Positions 36,403 to 45,388 of a stretch of 64,000 nucleotides of DNA are shown in pieces. The number at the start of each line of letters is the position of its first letter. Within the stretch, counting starts at the first letter, position 1. The position numbers and the translations under genes were made by a program. The stretch is from Candidatus Paceibacterota bacterium (GTDB lineage Bacteria; Verrucomicrobiota; Verrucomicrobiia; Limisphaerales; UBA8199), in the NCBI GenBank assembly GCA_035452965.1, contig DAOTCE010000010.1, positions 73,492 to 137,491 on the forward strand, written 5' to 3'. The notes below the pieces were generated by a model. The model was not told where the DNA came from. It did no database searches and was given only the letters and a program-made list of their open reading frames with translations.

Positions 36403-37077
36403 ATGGAACCAAACGAGGCCTGTTGGGGTTTGCTGCGCCGGCGGCAATGCCTGGTGCCAACGTGGCGCGGTTGGCTTGTCCTGGCGCTGAACGTCGCTGT
36501 CCTGGGCTGTATTGTCATCTGCGGCGCACACCGGTTCCTGGCAGTCACCGAGCCGGCTCCGGGCGGTGTGTTGGTGGTCGAGGGCTGGTCGCCCGACATT
36601 GTGCTGAGAATGGCCGTGGCGGAATTCAGACAGAACCACTACACGAAGCTTTGCGTCACCGGCCTTCCCGTGGAACAGGGGACACTGCTGACCGATTACA
36701 CCAACTATGCACATGTCGGCGTCGCCGTTCTGTTGAAGCTCGGCTTGAGCACCAACGAAGTCCAGGCCTTGCCTTGTACCGATGTTCAGCGCGACCGCAC
36801 TTACAACACGGCGGTTTGCTTGAAACACTGGTTGCGCGAGCAGGGTCTTGTGCGGACCCGGGTCAATCTGATCACCGTGGGCCCGCACGCCCGCCGCTCC
36901 CGTCTGGTGTTCGAGAAGGCGTTGGGCCGGGGCGTAACGGTTGGAATCCAGGCCGCTCCGGTCATTGGCTACGATCCAGCGCGCTGGTGGCAGTCCAGCG
37001 CCGGGGTGCGCCACGTGACCGGCGAACTCATCGCCTACGCTTACGCGCGCCTGCTCTTCCACCCACCCGCGGAATAA
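36403..37077 (+). CDS. DUF218 (SanA/YdcF/ElyC-like) membrane protein
   Basis: 224 residues from ATG 36403. One N-terminal membrane helix (GWLVLALNVAVLGCIVIC), then GVLVVEGWSPDIVLRMA, TDVQRDRTYNTAVCLKHWL and VNLITVGPHARRSRLVFEKA, the DUF218 landmarks. Family members affect envelope integrity or peptidoglycan/polysaccharide assembly. The start avoids an upstream extension of poor quality. Confidence 0.8.
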   Translation: MEPNEACWGLLRRRQCLVPTWRGWLVLALNVAVLGCIVICGAHRFLAVTEPAPGGVLVVEGWSPDIVLRMAVAEFRQNHYTKLCVTGLPVEQGTLLTDYTNYAHVGVAVLLKLGLSTNEVQALPCTDVQRDRTYNTAVCLKHWLREQGLVRTRVNLITVGPHARRSRLVFEKALGRGVTVGIQAAPVIGYDPARWWQSSAGVRHVTGELIAYAYARLLFHPPAE

Positions 37078-37095
37078 GGCCGCCAGCCGCCGGGG

Positions 37096-38856
37096 TCAGG
37101 GTTCGTGGTGAAGCTCGCTTTGGCGGGCCTGGAGCGGCAGGACCACGCTGACCGTCGTTCCATGACTTGGCCGCGACCGTATCTTCAAGCGCCCGCGGTG
37201 CGCCTCGACGATGCGGGCCACAATGGCCAAACCCAGCCCGGTACCCTTGTCCTTTGTCGTGCTCAGGACCGAGCTGAACGCGCGCCGCCGCTGGTCCTCG
37301 CTCATCCCCGGGCCGGTGTCCTGAAAGTCCACCGCCACGTGTGTCGGTTGCGGGGTGTTGCGCGGCACCCGCACCGCCCGCGCTTTGATGGTCAGCGCGC
37401 CGCCTTCCGGCATAGCCTCCGCCGCGTTGAGGATCAGGTTGAGAAACGCCTGCTCCAATTGCGTCGCCGCGCCCGGCACCGCGGGCAAATCGGGCTCGAA
37501 CTGTTGCGTCCACCGGATGCGCTGGTGCTTGAGCTTGTGCCGGACCAGCAGCCCCAGTTCTTCGATCAACCGCCCCAGGTTCACCGGTTCCAACGTTGGC
37601 TCCGTCGTGCGGGCGAAATCCAGGATGCGCTCCACGATCCGGTTCAATTGTCCGAGCTTCTCGTCAATAATGCGCGCATCCTGAGCTCGCGGGTCCCCGG
37701 CGGGAAACTGCAGATCCAGCGAGTGGTAGAGCATCTTGAGCACCGTCAGCGGGTTGCGGATCTCGTGCGCCACTTCGGCCGCGAGCAGGCCCAGCGCCGA
37801 AAGCTTCTCATTTCGCCGCAAGTGCTCCTCCACATCCACCACCCGCTCGTAGAGGCGCGCCTTCTCAATGGCGATTGCCGACAACTCCGCCAGCGCCGAC
37901 AGGATGCGAATCTCCTCGTTCGAGAAGGTGTAAGGAACGCCGCTATAGACGCTGAGCGTGCCGATCGCCTGCCCGCCGTAGAGCAGGGGCACGCTCAGGA
38001 GCGCCACCAGTCCCTCGTGTCGCGCCACCTCCACGCTCTGATAAAGGCTCGACACCTGGACGTTCTCGACTTGCAGCGGCTTCTTCCGCCGCACCACGAT
38101 CCCCAGCAGGCTCTCCTCCACACTCAGCCGCGGTCGTTTGACATACGCCTCCCCGGCCCCGCAGCTGGCCCGCAGCTCGAGCCACTCGCGGCTTTCGTCC
38201 AACAGCATCAGCGACGCCAGCTTGACCCGCATCAGCGCGCACGCCTCGCGCGTGACGACGCGCAGCACATCCTCCAGGCCCAGCGAGGAATTAATGCTCT
38301 GGCTGACGCCGGCCAGCGATTCAAACAGGTGCGCCTTGAGCCGCAGTTGCTCATAGAGCCAGGTATTGTGAATCACCCGCGATGCCTGCACCGCCAGCGC
38401 CTCCAGCAACTCCTGATCTTCCGCGCTGAACGCCTCGACCCGGTCCGCGTCCACATTCAGCACCCCCCGGACTTCGCCCCGGACCTCCAACGGCACCGCG
38501 AGCTCCGAGCGCACTTCCCGGCGCAGCATGACATACCGCGGGTCCTTGGTCACATCTCCCACGCGCGCCGGCTTGCCCGTGCGCGCGACCCAGCCGGTGA
38601 TACCCTGGCCGACGCGCAGCCTGAGAGCGGACGCATCGGGAGGCAATCCTTCGGACGCCTGGATTTCCAGCAGGCCGTTCGTCGGGTTGATCAGCACAAC
38701 CGAGCCGCTGGCCGCGCTCATTTGGCGCACGGCTTGATGCAACATCAATCGCAGCGCCTCCTGCGGATCGAGCGTGGTATGGATGACGTTGCCAACCTGG
38801 TAGAGCAGGTTCAGCCGCTCGTAGCGCGCCTTGAGATTGGCCAACTCGCCGCTCAT
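37096..38856 (-). CDS. Soluble GAF-domain histidine kinase
   Basis: 586 residues. Two GAF domains (about 20-170, with VLINPTNGLLEIQASEG; and 190-340, with SLMLLDESREWLELRASCG), HisKA motif LAAEVAHEIRNPLTVLKMLY, ATPase NLILNAAEAMPEGG, DTGPGMSEDQ, KGTGLGLAIVARIV. No membrane helix. The ATG overlaps the stop of the LptF/G gene (ATGA). No regulator gene adjoins it. Longer frames upstream overlap lptG and are rejected. Confidence 0.92.
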   Translation of the reverse strand: MSGELANLKARYERLNLLYQVGNVIHTTLDPQEALRLMLHQAVRQMSAASGSVVLINPTNGLLEIQASEGLPPDASALRLRVGQGITGWVARTGKPARVGDVTKDPRYVMLRREVRSELAVPLEVRGEVRGVLNVDADRVEAFSAEDQELLEALAVQASRVIHNTWLYEQLRLKAHLFESLAGVSQSINSSLGLEDVLRVVTREACALMRVKLASLMLLDESREWLELRASCGAGEAYVKRPRLSVEESLLGIVVRRKKPLQVENVQVSSLYQSVEVARHEGLVALLSVPLLYGGQAIGTLSVYSGVPYTFSNEEIRILSALAELSAIAIEKARLYERVVDVEEHLRRNEKLSALGLLAAEVAHEIRNPLTVLKMLYHSLDLQFPAGDPRAQDARIIDEKLGQLNRIVERILDFARTTEPTLEPVNLGRLIEELGLLVRHKLKHQRIRWTQQFEPDLPAVPGAATQLEQAFLNLILNAAEAMPEGGALTIKARAVRVPRNTPQPTHVAVDFQDTGPGMSEDQRRRAFSSVLSTTKDKGTGLGLAIVARIVEAHRGRLKIRSRPSHGTTVSVVLPLQARQSELHHEP

Positions 38857-39980
38857 CTGACCCGGGCCGTCATCAGCAGGCCCGTCAGGGCAAACGACAA
38901 ATTGGGGAACCACGCGGCCAGCCACGGCTCGATGCGCCCGCTGGTTCCCAGGGCCAGCCCAACCTGCTGCAACACAAAATAGATAAAACAGATCACGATG
39001 CTGCTGGCCACCCCCACATACACGTTGCGCCGCCCCCCGGCCACCCCGAACGGGATCGCGATCAGCACTACCACCACGCAGGTCCACGGGGCCGCCAGCC
39101 GCCCCTCCAGCTTTGTGTGCAGCCAATACCAGTCCGACCGCGCCGGACGGGGATGCAACCGCAGGTAATTCACAAGGTCCTTGATTGGCACGTCGGCCTT
39201 CTTGGCCGCGCGCAGCGTCATGCTCTCCCGGATCTTGATCTCACTGTTGATCTCCTCGAGCGTTTCCGTGAATTCAGGGACGACCAGCACGTTGGTCCGG
39301 AGCGACGGCACCGGGGGCGCGTTGGTATCCGCCGTTTCCTTGAGCACCAGCACGTTGTAAAAAGTCCACAAGCCGTCCACCCGCCGCGCCCGCTCGGCCC
39401 GCAGCTCCCAGGGTTTGGCGCCGTCGCGCTGGGTGGGATACACCCCCGGCTCGATCATCTCGCCGGTCTCGGAATTGAACACGCCAATGCGCCAGCGATG
39501 GCCGTCGCGCGTGTTCTCGAAGAACAGGTTGCGGTATTCATTCGGGCCCGGGGCGTTGGGGTCCGGCGCCTGGCGCCGTTTCAGAATCTCCTTCGTGCGC
39601 TCCTGGCTCTGCGGCACCCAGAACTCATTCGCCGCGAACAAGGCCAGGCTCGCCAGGAGACCCACCCCCAGGTACGGCAGCGACAGCCGCCACAAACTCA
39701 CGCCCGCGGCGCGGATCGCGGTGATTTCCTGGTGACGCGCGTGGTTCGTCAGTGCGTAGAGCAGCGCCAGCAACAGCCCGATCGGCAGCACCAGCACCAG
39801 GAACTCCGGCAGGATCACCAGGTAATACTCCGCGATGTCCAGCGCCCTCAATCCCCGCTTCTGGAAACCGTCCAACTCGACAAACAAGTCAGAGGTGATC
39901 CAGAACAGCAGGAAGCCGCACAGGCAATACCCCAGCGGGGCGAACAGTTCGCGCAATAAATACCGGTCAAGCAGCCGCAT
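38853..39980 (-). CDS. lptG: LptF/LptG family permease (YjgP/YjgQ)
   Basis: 375 residues, six helices: RYLLRELFAPLGYCLCGFLL at the start, NHARHQEITAIRAAGVSLWR (conserved cytoplasmic loop that contacts LptB), a periplasmic beta-jellyroll, then GGRRNVYVGVASSIVICFIY. It drives LPS to the Lpt bridge. F versus G cannot be decided. A histidine kinase gene overlaps its end. Confidence 0.88.
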   Translation of the reverse strand: MRLLDRYLLRELFAPLGYCLCGFLLFWITSDLFVELDGFQKRGLRALDIAEYYLVILPEFLVLVLPIGLLLALLYALTNHARHQEITAIRAAGVSLWRLSLPYLGVGLLASLALFAANEFWVPQSQERTKEILKRRQAPDPNAPGPNEYRNLFFENTRDGHRWRIGVFNSETGEMIEPGVYPTQRDGAKPWELRAERARRVDGLWTFYNVLVLKETADTNAPPVPSLRTNVLVVPEFTETLEEINSEIKIRESMTLRAAKKADVPIKDLVNYLRLHPRPARSDWYWLHTKLEGRLAAPWTCVVVVLIAIPFGVAGGRRNVYVGVASSIVICFIYFVLQQVGLALGTSGRIEPWLAAWFPNLSFALTGLLMTARVR

Positions 39981-40187
39981 TCCGCCGCAGCCTAGCTGCC
40001 GTTACCGCACAAGGCAAGTAGCGGCGCCCCGCGGAGCAGCCGGACGCTGGCCGTTGTGCGGCAGTGAGATTGGCGGGTCGCGCGCCGACCAGAATCGTTC
40101 CCACCCGCGCACCAGAACCGGCCCGTCGTGAATTTCTCCCAGCCCTTCCAGGCGCTGGCACCCGGGCAATCCCTTTCTCGCCGGGAC

Positions 40188-40664
40188 CTATTTCTTTCCG
40201 CCCAGCGCGCCGCCCAGCGCCGAGGCTGCGTCTGGCCCGGCCGCCTTGGCGATGCCAGCCTGGATCTGCGCCACTAATCCATCCACCGCCTTCTGCTGTT
40301 CGGGCGTGAGCGAGGCCTTCAAGTTGCCCAGTTGCTGGACCGTGTTGAGTGCCTCCTGATATTTCTGGTTGTTTACCAGGCTCTTGGCTTTGTCAATCAG
40401 TGCCTGGACCTGAGCCGATGCCGCAGATACTGCGCCGGCAGCCTCGGCCACGGCTTGCGTTGCCGCCGTTTGCGCGGTCTGTTGTGCGTCGCTGACCGCC
40501 TGGCCGGCCGATTCCGTCACGGCCTTCACAGCGTCACTGGCCGTCGCCGGCTCGACAGCCGACTGGGGAGTTTCGCCCACCGGCGCCTCCTCTTTGCTGC
40601 AGCCACTGGCTAGAATGAGCGCTGCCCCCGCCGTCACTCCTAATAATGCATGCTTGATCTTCAT
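40188..40664 (-). CDS. Ala/Gln-rich lipoprotein
   Basis: 158 residues; signal with lipobox LILASGCSKEE. The mature part is an Ala/Gln/Val-rich helical stretch (residues 45-95), then YQEALNTVQQLGNLKASLTP and a Gly/Ala tail. Probably outer-membrane-anchored helical protein; no family recognised. RBS GAAGGAAG upstream. Confidence 0.75.
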   Translation of the reverse strand: MKIKHALLGVTAGAALILASGCSKEEAPVGETPQSAVEPATASDAVKAVTESAGQAVSDAQQTAQTAATQAVAEAAGAVSAASAQVQALIDKAKSLVNNQKYQEALNTVQQLGNLKASLTPEQQKAVDGLVAQIQAGIAKAAGPDAASALGGALGGKK

Positions 40665-40848
40665 CTGCTTCTTCCTTTCGTTTCCGTTATGGTTGGTTTG
40701 GTTTCAGCTTCCGGCGATGTCAAACTCACAACCTGCCCCGGCGTGTCCCGGCCTTATTCGCCAGGCGGCGCGCAGCACGGGCCGCTCGTATCAAAGGAAA
40801 TCGCCGGTCAACCATACCCCTCTTGTTGGGCGGGGTCAACCGGCCAGG

Positions 40849-41619
40849 TCAAGCCGGCACCGCTTCTTCCTTGTTGATCCAGTCGTAGCCTTTCTCCTCC
40901 AATTCCAGCGCCAGCTTCTTGTCGCCCGTGCGGACAATCCGCCCATCCACCAGCACATGCACAAAGTCTGGCACGATGTAATTCAGCAGCCGCTGGTAGT
41001 GCGTGATCACTAGTTGCGCGTTGTCCCGCCGCCGCAGCTTGTTCACCCCGTTGGAGACGATCTTCAGCGCGTCAATATCCAGCCCGGAGTCCGTCTCATC
41101 CAGCACCGCCAGCCGCGGCTCCAGCACCGCCATCTGGAATATCTCGTTGCGCTTCTTCTCGCCGCCGGAGAAACCCTCGTTGACCGAGCGGCGCAGCAGA
41201 TCCTCGTTCAGCTCCAGCAACTGTATCTTGTCCTTCACCAGTGTCAGAAACTCCATCGCGTCCAGTTCGCTCTGCCCCTTATGTTTGCGGATTTCATTCA
41301 ACGCTGACTTCAGAAAATAGGTGCTGTTCACTCCGGGGATCTCCACCGGGTACTGAAACGCCAGGAACAACCCTTCCCGCGCCCGCTCTTCCGGGTCCAG
41401 CTCCAGCAAATCCCGCCCGTCATAGATGACCCGGCCGGAGGACACCTCGTAACCCTCCCGACCCGCCAGGATTGCCGCCAGCGTGCTCTTGCCGCTGCCG
41501 TTCGGCCCCATGATGGCGTGCACTTCGCCCAGGCCTATCCTCAGGTTGATGCCTTTTAGAATCTGTTTCCCCTCCACCCCGGCGGTGAGGTCCTGTATTT
41601 CCAATATCGCTTGTTTCAT
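40849..41619 (-). CDS. sufC: SUF iron-sulfur assembly ATPase SufC
   Basis: 256 residues: Walker A GPNGSGKSTLAAILAG, Q-loop FLAFQYPVEIPG, signature FSGGEKKRNEIFQ, Walker B LAVLDETDSGLD. ATPase of the SufBC(D) scaffold for Fe-S clusters. ATG 41619 chosen. 88 bases downstream of sufB. Confidence 0.96.
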   Translation of the reverse strand: MKQAILEIQDLTAGVEGKQILKGINLRIGLGEVHAIMGPNGSGKSTLAAILAGREGYEVSSGRVIYDGRDLLELDPEERAREGLFLAFQYPVEIPGVNSTYFLKSALNEIRKHKGQSELDAMEFLTLVKDKIQLLELNEDLLRRSVNEGFSGGEKKRNEIFQMAVLEPRLAVLDETDSGLDIDALKIVSNGVNKLRRRDNAQLVITHYQRLLNYIVPDFVHVLVDGRIVRTGDKKLALELEEKGYDWINKEEAVPA

Positions 41620-41707
41620 GGTTGGCCGCAACGGCCCTGTAAATTCCGACTCATCCTCTGTCTGTCAAGTTCGATCACCGGTTCCGGCCCTTGCAGCCTG
41701 CGACGCC

Positions 41708-43156
41708 TTACCCCACGCTCCCCTCCAAACTGACCCCTAACAGCTTCTGCGCTTCCACGGCAAATTCCATAGGCAGCTCCCGAAACACTTCCTTGCAGAA
41801 GCCGTTGACGATCATGTTCACCGCGTCCTGCGTCGCCAGCCCGCGCTGGTTGCAGTAGAAGATCTGGTCCTCCCCGATCTTCGAGGTCGAAGCCTCGTGC
41901 TCCACCCGCCCGGTCGAGTTCCGCACCTCGATGTAGGGAAACGTGTGCGCCCCGCACTTGTCCCCCAGCAGCAGCGAGTCGCACTGCGAGAAGTTCCGCG
42001 CGTGTGCCGCCCCCTTCTGCACCTTCACCAGGCCCCGGTAACTGTTCTGGCCGTGCCCGGCCGAAATGCCCTTGGACACGATCGTGCTGCGCGTGTTCTT
42101 GCCGATGTGGATCATCTTCGTGCCGGTGTCGGCTTGCTGATAGTTGTTCGTCACCGCCACCGAGTAGAACTCGCCGACCGAGTTGTCGCCCAGCAACACA
42201 CAGCCCGGATACTTCCAGGTAATCGCCGAGCCTGTTTCCACCTGCGTCCAGCATATCTTTGAGTTTTTGCCTTTGCACAGCCCCCGCTTGGTCACAAAGT
42301 TGTAAATGCCGCCCCGGCCCTGCTCGTCGCCCGGGTACCAGTTCTGCACGGTCGAATACTTGATCTGCGCATTATCAAGCGCGATCAGCTCCACCACCGC
42401 CGCGTGCAGCTGATGCTCGTCCCGCATCGGCGCCGTGCAACCCTCCAGGTAGCTCACCGAAGCCCCCTCCTCCGCCACGATCAGCGTGCGCTCGAATTGG
42501 CCCGTGTTGGCCGCGTTGATCCGGAAATAGGTGGACAGCTCCATCGGGCACCGCACCCCTTTGGGGATGAAGCAGAACGACCCGTCGCTGAACACCGCCG
42601 AATTCAGCGCCGCGAAATAATTATCCGTGTACGGCACCACCACCCCGAGGTACTTCCTCACCAAATCCGGGTGCTCCTGGACCGCGTCCGTGAATGAACA
42701 GAAAATAATGCCCTTCTCCGCCAGTTGCTTCTTGAACGTGGTCCCCACCGACACGCTGTCAAACACCGCGTCCACCGCCACGCCGGCCAGGCGCTCGCGC
42801 TCCTTGAGCGGGATGCCCAGCTTCTCGTAAGTCTCCAGCAGCTTCGGGTCAACCTCATCCAAACTCCGCGGCCCCGCGCCCTTCTTCTTGGGCGCCGAGT
42901 AATACACCGACCCCTGATAGTCAATCGGCGGGTAATGCACCTGCGGCCAGGTCGGCTCCTTCATCGTCAGCCAATGCCGGTAGGCCTTCAGCCGCCAATC
43001 CAGCATGAACTTGGGCTCATGCTTCTTTTGCGAAATGAGCCGGACGATGTCTTCATTCAGACCAGGGGGCGCCGAGTCGGCCTCCACGTCCGTGTAGAAG
43101 CCGTACTTGTACTCCTTCTTGACCAACCCTTCGATTGTCTCAGTTGCTGTGCTCAT
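41708..43156 (-). CDS. sufB: Iron-sulfur cluster scaffold SufB
   Basis: 482 residues, normal length. Conserved YSTVQNWYPGDEQG, SAITWKYPGCVLLGD, KNTRSTIVSKGISAG and the C-terminal EDQIFYCNQRGLATQDAVNM. Builds Fe-S clusters with SufC. Its ATG overlaps the stop of the Fur-family gene (4 bases). No sufD, sufS or sufE in the window. Confidence 0.97.
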   Translation of the reverse strand: MSTATETIEGLVKKEYKYGFYTDVEADSAPPGLNEDIVRLISQKKHEPKFMLDWRLKAYRHWLTMKEPTWPQVHYPPIDYQGSVYYSAPKKKGAGPRSLDEVDPKLLETYEKLGIPLKERERLAGVAVDAVFDSVSVGTTFKKQLAEKGIIFCSFTDAVQEHPDLVRKYLGVVVPYTDNYFAALNSAVFSDGSFCFIPKGVRCPMELSTYFRINAANTGQFERTLIVAEEGASVSYLEGCTAPMRDEHQLHAAVVELIALDNAQIKYSTVQNWYPGDEQGRGGIYNFVTKRGLCKGKNSKICWTQVETGSAITWKYPGCVLLGDNSVGEFYSVAVTNNYQQADTGTKMIHIGKNTRSTIVSKGISAGHGQNSYRGLVKVQKGAAHARNFSQCDSLLLGDKCGAHTFPYIEVRNSTGRVEHEASTSKIGEDQIFYCNQRGLATQDAVNMIVNGFCKEVFRELPMEFAVEAQKLLGVSLEGSVG

Positions 43157-43626
43157 CTCGACTTAGTTGCTCGTTTTGCCCTCTTCGGCCGTTCGCCGTT
43201 CCCTCCCGCGCACGCCGCGCACCGGCCATGAATGGCAATCTCAAACCGCTCCGCTTCAAATCCGTTCGGCAGCCCGATCCCCGGCTCAGCCGGATAATCC
43301 ACGTCAAACACGCTGTCGCACGTATCGCAGTAAAAGTGGCAGTGCTCCCGCATATTGGGGCAGAACCGCGCCGCGCCGCGCGCCAGCGTCACTTGTCGCG
43401 CCAACCCGCACTTCACCAGCGCGTCCAGGCAATTATACACTGTGGCCATCGAGATCTCCGGCATCTCCCGCTTGACCCGGATGAATACTTGCTCCGCGGT
43501 CGGATGATCCCGTTCCCGCAGGAGCACAGCATAAACATGCTCCCGTTGCGGGGTAAAACGAAAACCGCCCCGCGCCAGACGCTCGTCCAGCCCGGCATCG
43601 TTCTCGATCTCGGCCGCTCGGTCCAT
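43153..43626 (-). CDS. Fur-family regulator (PerR/Fur-like)
   Basis: 157 residues. HTH region FTPQREHVYAVLLRERDHPTAEQVFIRV, then SMATVYNCLDALVKCGL; metal regions MREHCHFYCDTCDSVFDVD (HxH/CxxC) and CAACAGG, giving a structural Zn(Cys)4 site. Iron or peroxide sensing is expected. Gene order fur-sufB-sufC implies it controls Fe-S assembly. ATG 43626; eight more codons are open upstream. Confidence 0.9.
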   Translation of the reverse strand: MDRAAEIENDAGLDERLARGGFRFTPQREHVYAVLLRERDHPTAEQVFIRVKREMPEISMATVYNCLDALVKCGLARQVTLARGAARFCPNMREHCHFYCDTCDSVFDVDYPAEPGIGLPNGFEAERFEIAIHGRCAACAGGNGERPKRAKRATKSR

Positions 43627-43635
43627 CTTACCGGC

Positions 43636-43681
43636 AACGTAGCCCAACACCCCCGCCTGTCAATATTTGGAACAATTCTAA
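43636..43681 (-). promoter_or_regulatory. fur-sufBC promoter with Fur/PerR-like box
   Basis: Minus strand TTGACA (43663-43658), 16-base spacer, TACGTT (43641-43636). Immediately upstream TTAGAATTGTTCCAA (43681-43667) is an imperfect 7-1-7 inverted repeat of the Fur/PerR kind, suggesting autoregulation. Confidence 0.6.
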
Positions 43682-43832
43682 ATCCCGCCCCGCCGCCAAA
43701 GCCCGCCCACAAGCTCAACCGCACGCAAACTCCGCGGGTCCTTGTCCCTCCGAACCCGCGGGCCGATCCCTTGCGGACTCACGGCTGCACCTGAACTGAT
43801 ATGGGAATCCCCGTCGCCGAAGTGCAGCCCGC

Positions 43833-43897
43833 AAGGGAGTCTCACCGTATCCACACCGTATCCACACCGTCCCCACACCGTGGATACAGCCTTGACA
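43833..43897. repeat. 65-bp dispersed repeat with 12-bp iterations, copy 1
   Basis: Starts AAGGGAGTCTCACCGTATCC, continues with iterated CACACCGTATC(C) units and ends CACCGTGGATACAGCC-TTGACA. Aligns end to end with 63803-63867. The CACACCG...CGGTGTG complementarity allows hairpins. Confidence 0.85.
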
Positions 43898-44012
43898 ATT
43901 TCGGTTCATTACCGCGTAAACCGCTGCCAATGAGGGGTTTATGTCCGCCGCTCCCGATCCGCGATCAAGGCATCACTTCAGCCTGTCAGCGCCCCGTCGC
44001 CCTGCCGGCGCG

Positions 44013-45236
44013 CTACCGCTTCTTCCGCACCCGTGCCGCCACCTTCAGCCGCAGCGCATTGAGCCGGATGAAGCCGGTGGCGTCGTCCTGGTTGTAGGCC
44101 TTGGTGGGATCGGCCTCCATCGTGGCGATGGCGGGATTATACAGGCTGACCGGCGACTTCCGGCCCGCGCAGAGGATATTGCCCTTGTAGAGTTTCACCC
44201 GCACCGTGCCGGTGACATTCCGCTGGCTCTCGGTGACACAGGCCTGCAACGCCAGCCGCTCCGGCGCGAACCAGTAGCCGTAATACACCAGCTCGGCGTA
44301 GCGCGGGATCAGCGAATCCCGCAGGTGCATGACCTCGCGGTCCATCGTCAGCGTTTCCATCTGCCGATGGGCGAACTGCAGGATGGCCCCGCCCGGCGTC
44401 TCGTACACGCCGCGGGACTTCATGCCCACATAACGATTCTCCACCAGGTCCACCCGCCCGACGCCGTGTTTGCCGCCGAGCCGGTTGAGCGCGCGCATCA
44501 CCCCCAACGGGTTGAGCGCCTTCCCGTTGACCGCCACACAGTTGCCCTGCTGGAAGTCGAGCGTCACATACTCCGCCTTGTCCGGCGCGTCTTCGGGCGC
44601 GACGCTCAGCTTGAACATGTCCTTGTTCTTCGGCGCAAACGCATCCAGCCATGGATCCTCCAGGATGCCCGCCTCGAACGAGATGTGCAGGAGGTTGCGG
44701 TCCATGGAATAGGGCTTCCGGGCGGAAGCCTGCACTGGAATCCGCTTCTTCGCGCAATAGGCGATCATCTCGGCCCGGCCGGGGAACTCGTCCCGGAACC
44801 GGCCGTCCCGCCAGGGCGCAATCACCTGCAGCTCCGGCGCGAGCGCCGCGGCGGTCAACTCGAACCGGACCTGGTCATTGCCCTTGCCGGTGGCGCCGTG
44901 GGCGATCGCCTGGGCCTTCTCCTTCCGGGCAACCTCGATCATCCCCTTGGCGATGAGCGGCCGGGCGATGCTCGTCCCCAGCAGGTATTGGCCCTCATAA
45001 ACCGCCCCCGCCTGGATCATCGGGAAGATGAAATCGCGCGCGAACTCCTCCTGCAAGTCGGCGATGTAGCACCTGGACGCCCCGGTGCGCCTGGCCTTGG
45101 CCTCCAGCCCCTTAAGCTCCTCCTCCTGTCCGATGTTGGCGCAGTACGCGACGATGTCAGCGTGGTAACGCTCCTTCAGCCACAACAAGATGACCGAGGT
45201 ATCCAGTCCGCCCGAATAAGCCAAAACAATCTTCAT
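44013..45236 (-). CDS. argG: Argininosuccinate synthase
   Basis: 407 residues, normal length: N-type ATP pyrophosphatase loop AYSGGLDTSVILLWL, ATGKGNDQVRFELT, NRYVGMKSRGVYETPGG. Joins citrulline and aspartate in arginine synthesis. Stands alone; no argH nearby. Confidence 0.97.
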   Translation of the reverse strand: MKIVLAYSGGLDTSVILLWLKERYHADIVAYCANIGQEEELKGLEAKARRTGASRCYIADLQEEFARDFIFPMIQAGAVYEGQYLLGTSIARPLIAKGMIEVARKEKAQAIAHGATGKGNDQVRFELTAAALAPELQVIAPWRDGRFRDEFPGRAEMIAYCAKKRIPVQASARKPYSMDRNLLHISFEAGILEDPWLDAFAPKNKDMFKLSVAPEDAPDKAEYVTLDFQQGNCVAVNGKALNPLGVMRALNRLGGKHGVGRVDLVENRYVGMKSRGVYETPGGAILQFAHRQMETLTMDREVMHLRDSLIPRYAELVYYGYWFAPERLALQACVTESQRNVTGTVRVKLYKGNILCAGRKSPVSLYNPAIATMEADPTKAYNQDDATGFIRLNALRLKVAARVRKKR

Positions 45237-45388
45237 CGCCCGAGCTTAAGGCCGAGGCGGCCCCAAACGCAAAGCCGAAAACCCCCGCCCATCCAGCATG
45301 GGTGTTAATGAGAGGCGCCGGAAGAACTTTGTCTCACAGCCCGCCGGCTTTCCCAGCGACAGACTGGCGTGCCAACGGACATAGGCGG

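Larger units (their letters stand above)
43627..44012. other. Intergenic stretch between argG and fur
   Basis: 386 bases with the fur promoter at the left and the tandem-iteration repeat (43833-43897) in the middle. Short minus-strand frames reading CIHGVGTVWIRCGYG come from the repeat and are not called as genes. Confidence 0.65.

Noticed and set aside
37105..38982. 625-codon plus-strand frame
   Set aside because: Antisense shadow of the GAF histidine kinase; His/Arg/Leu-rich without domains.
43833..43897. CRISPR array
   Set aside because: Units are about 12 bp and contiguous, with no spacers and no cas genes.
43715..43930. Short minus-strand ORFs with CIHGVGTVWIRCGYG-like sequence (also at 63580-63969)
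   Set aside because: They are translations of the iterated 65-bp repeat, not conserved proteins.
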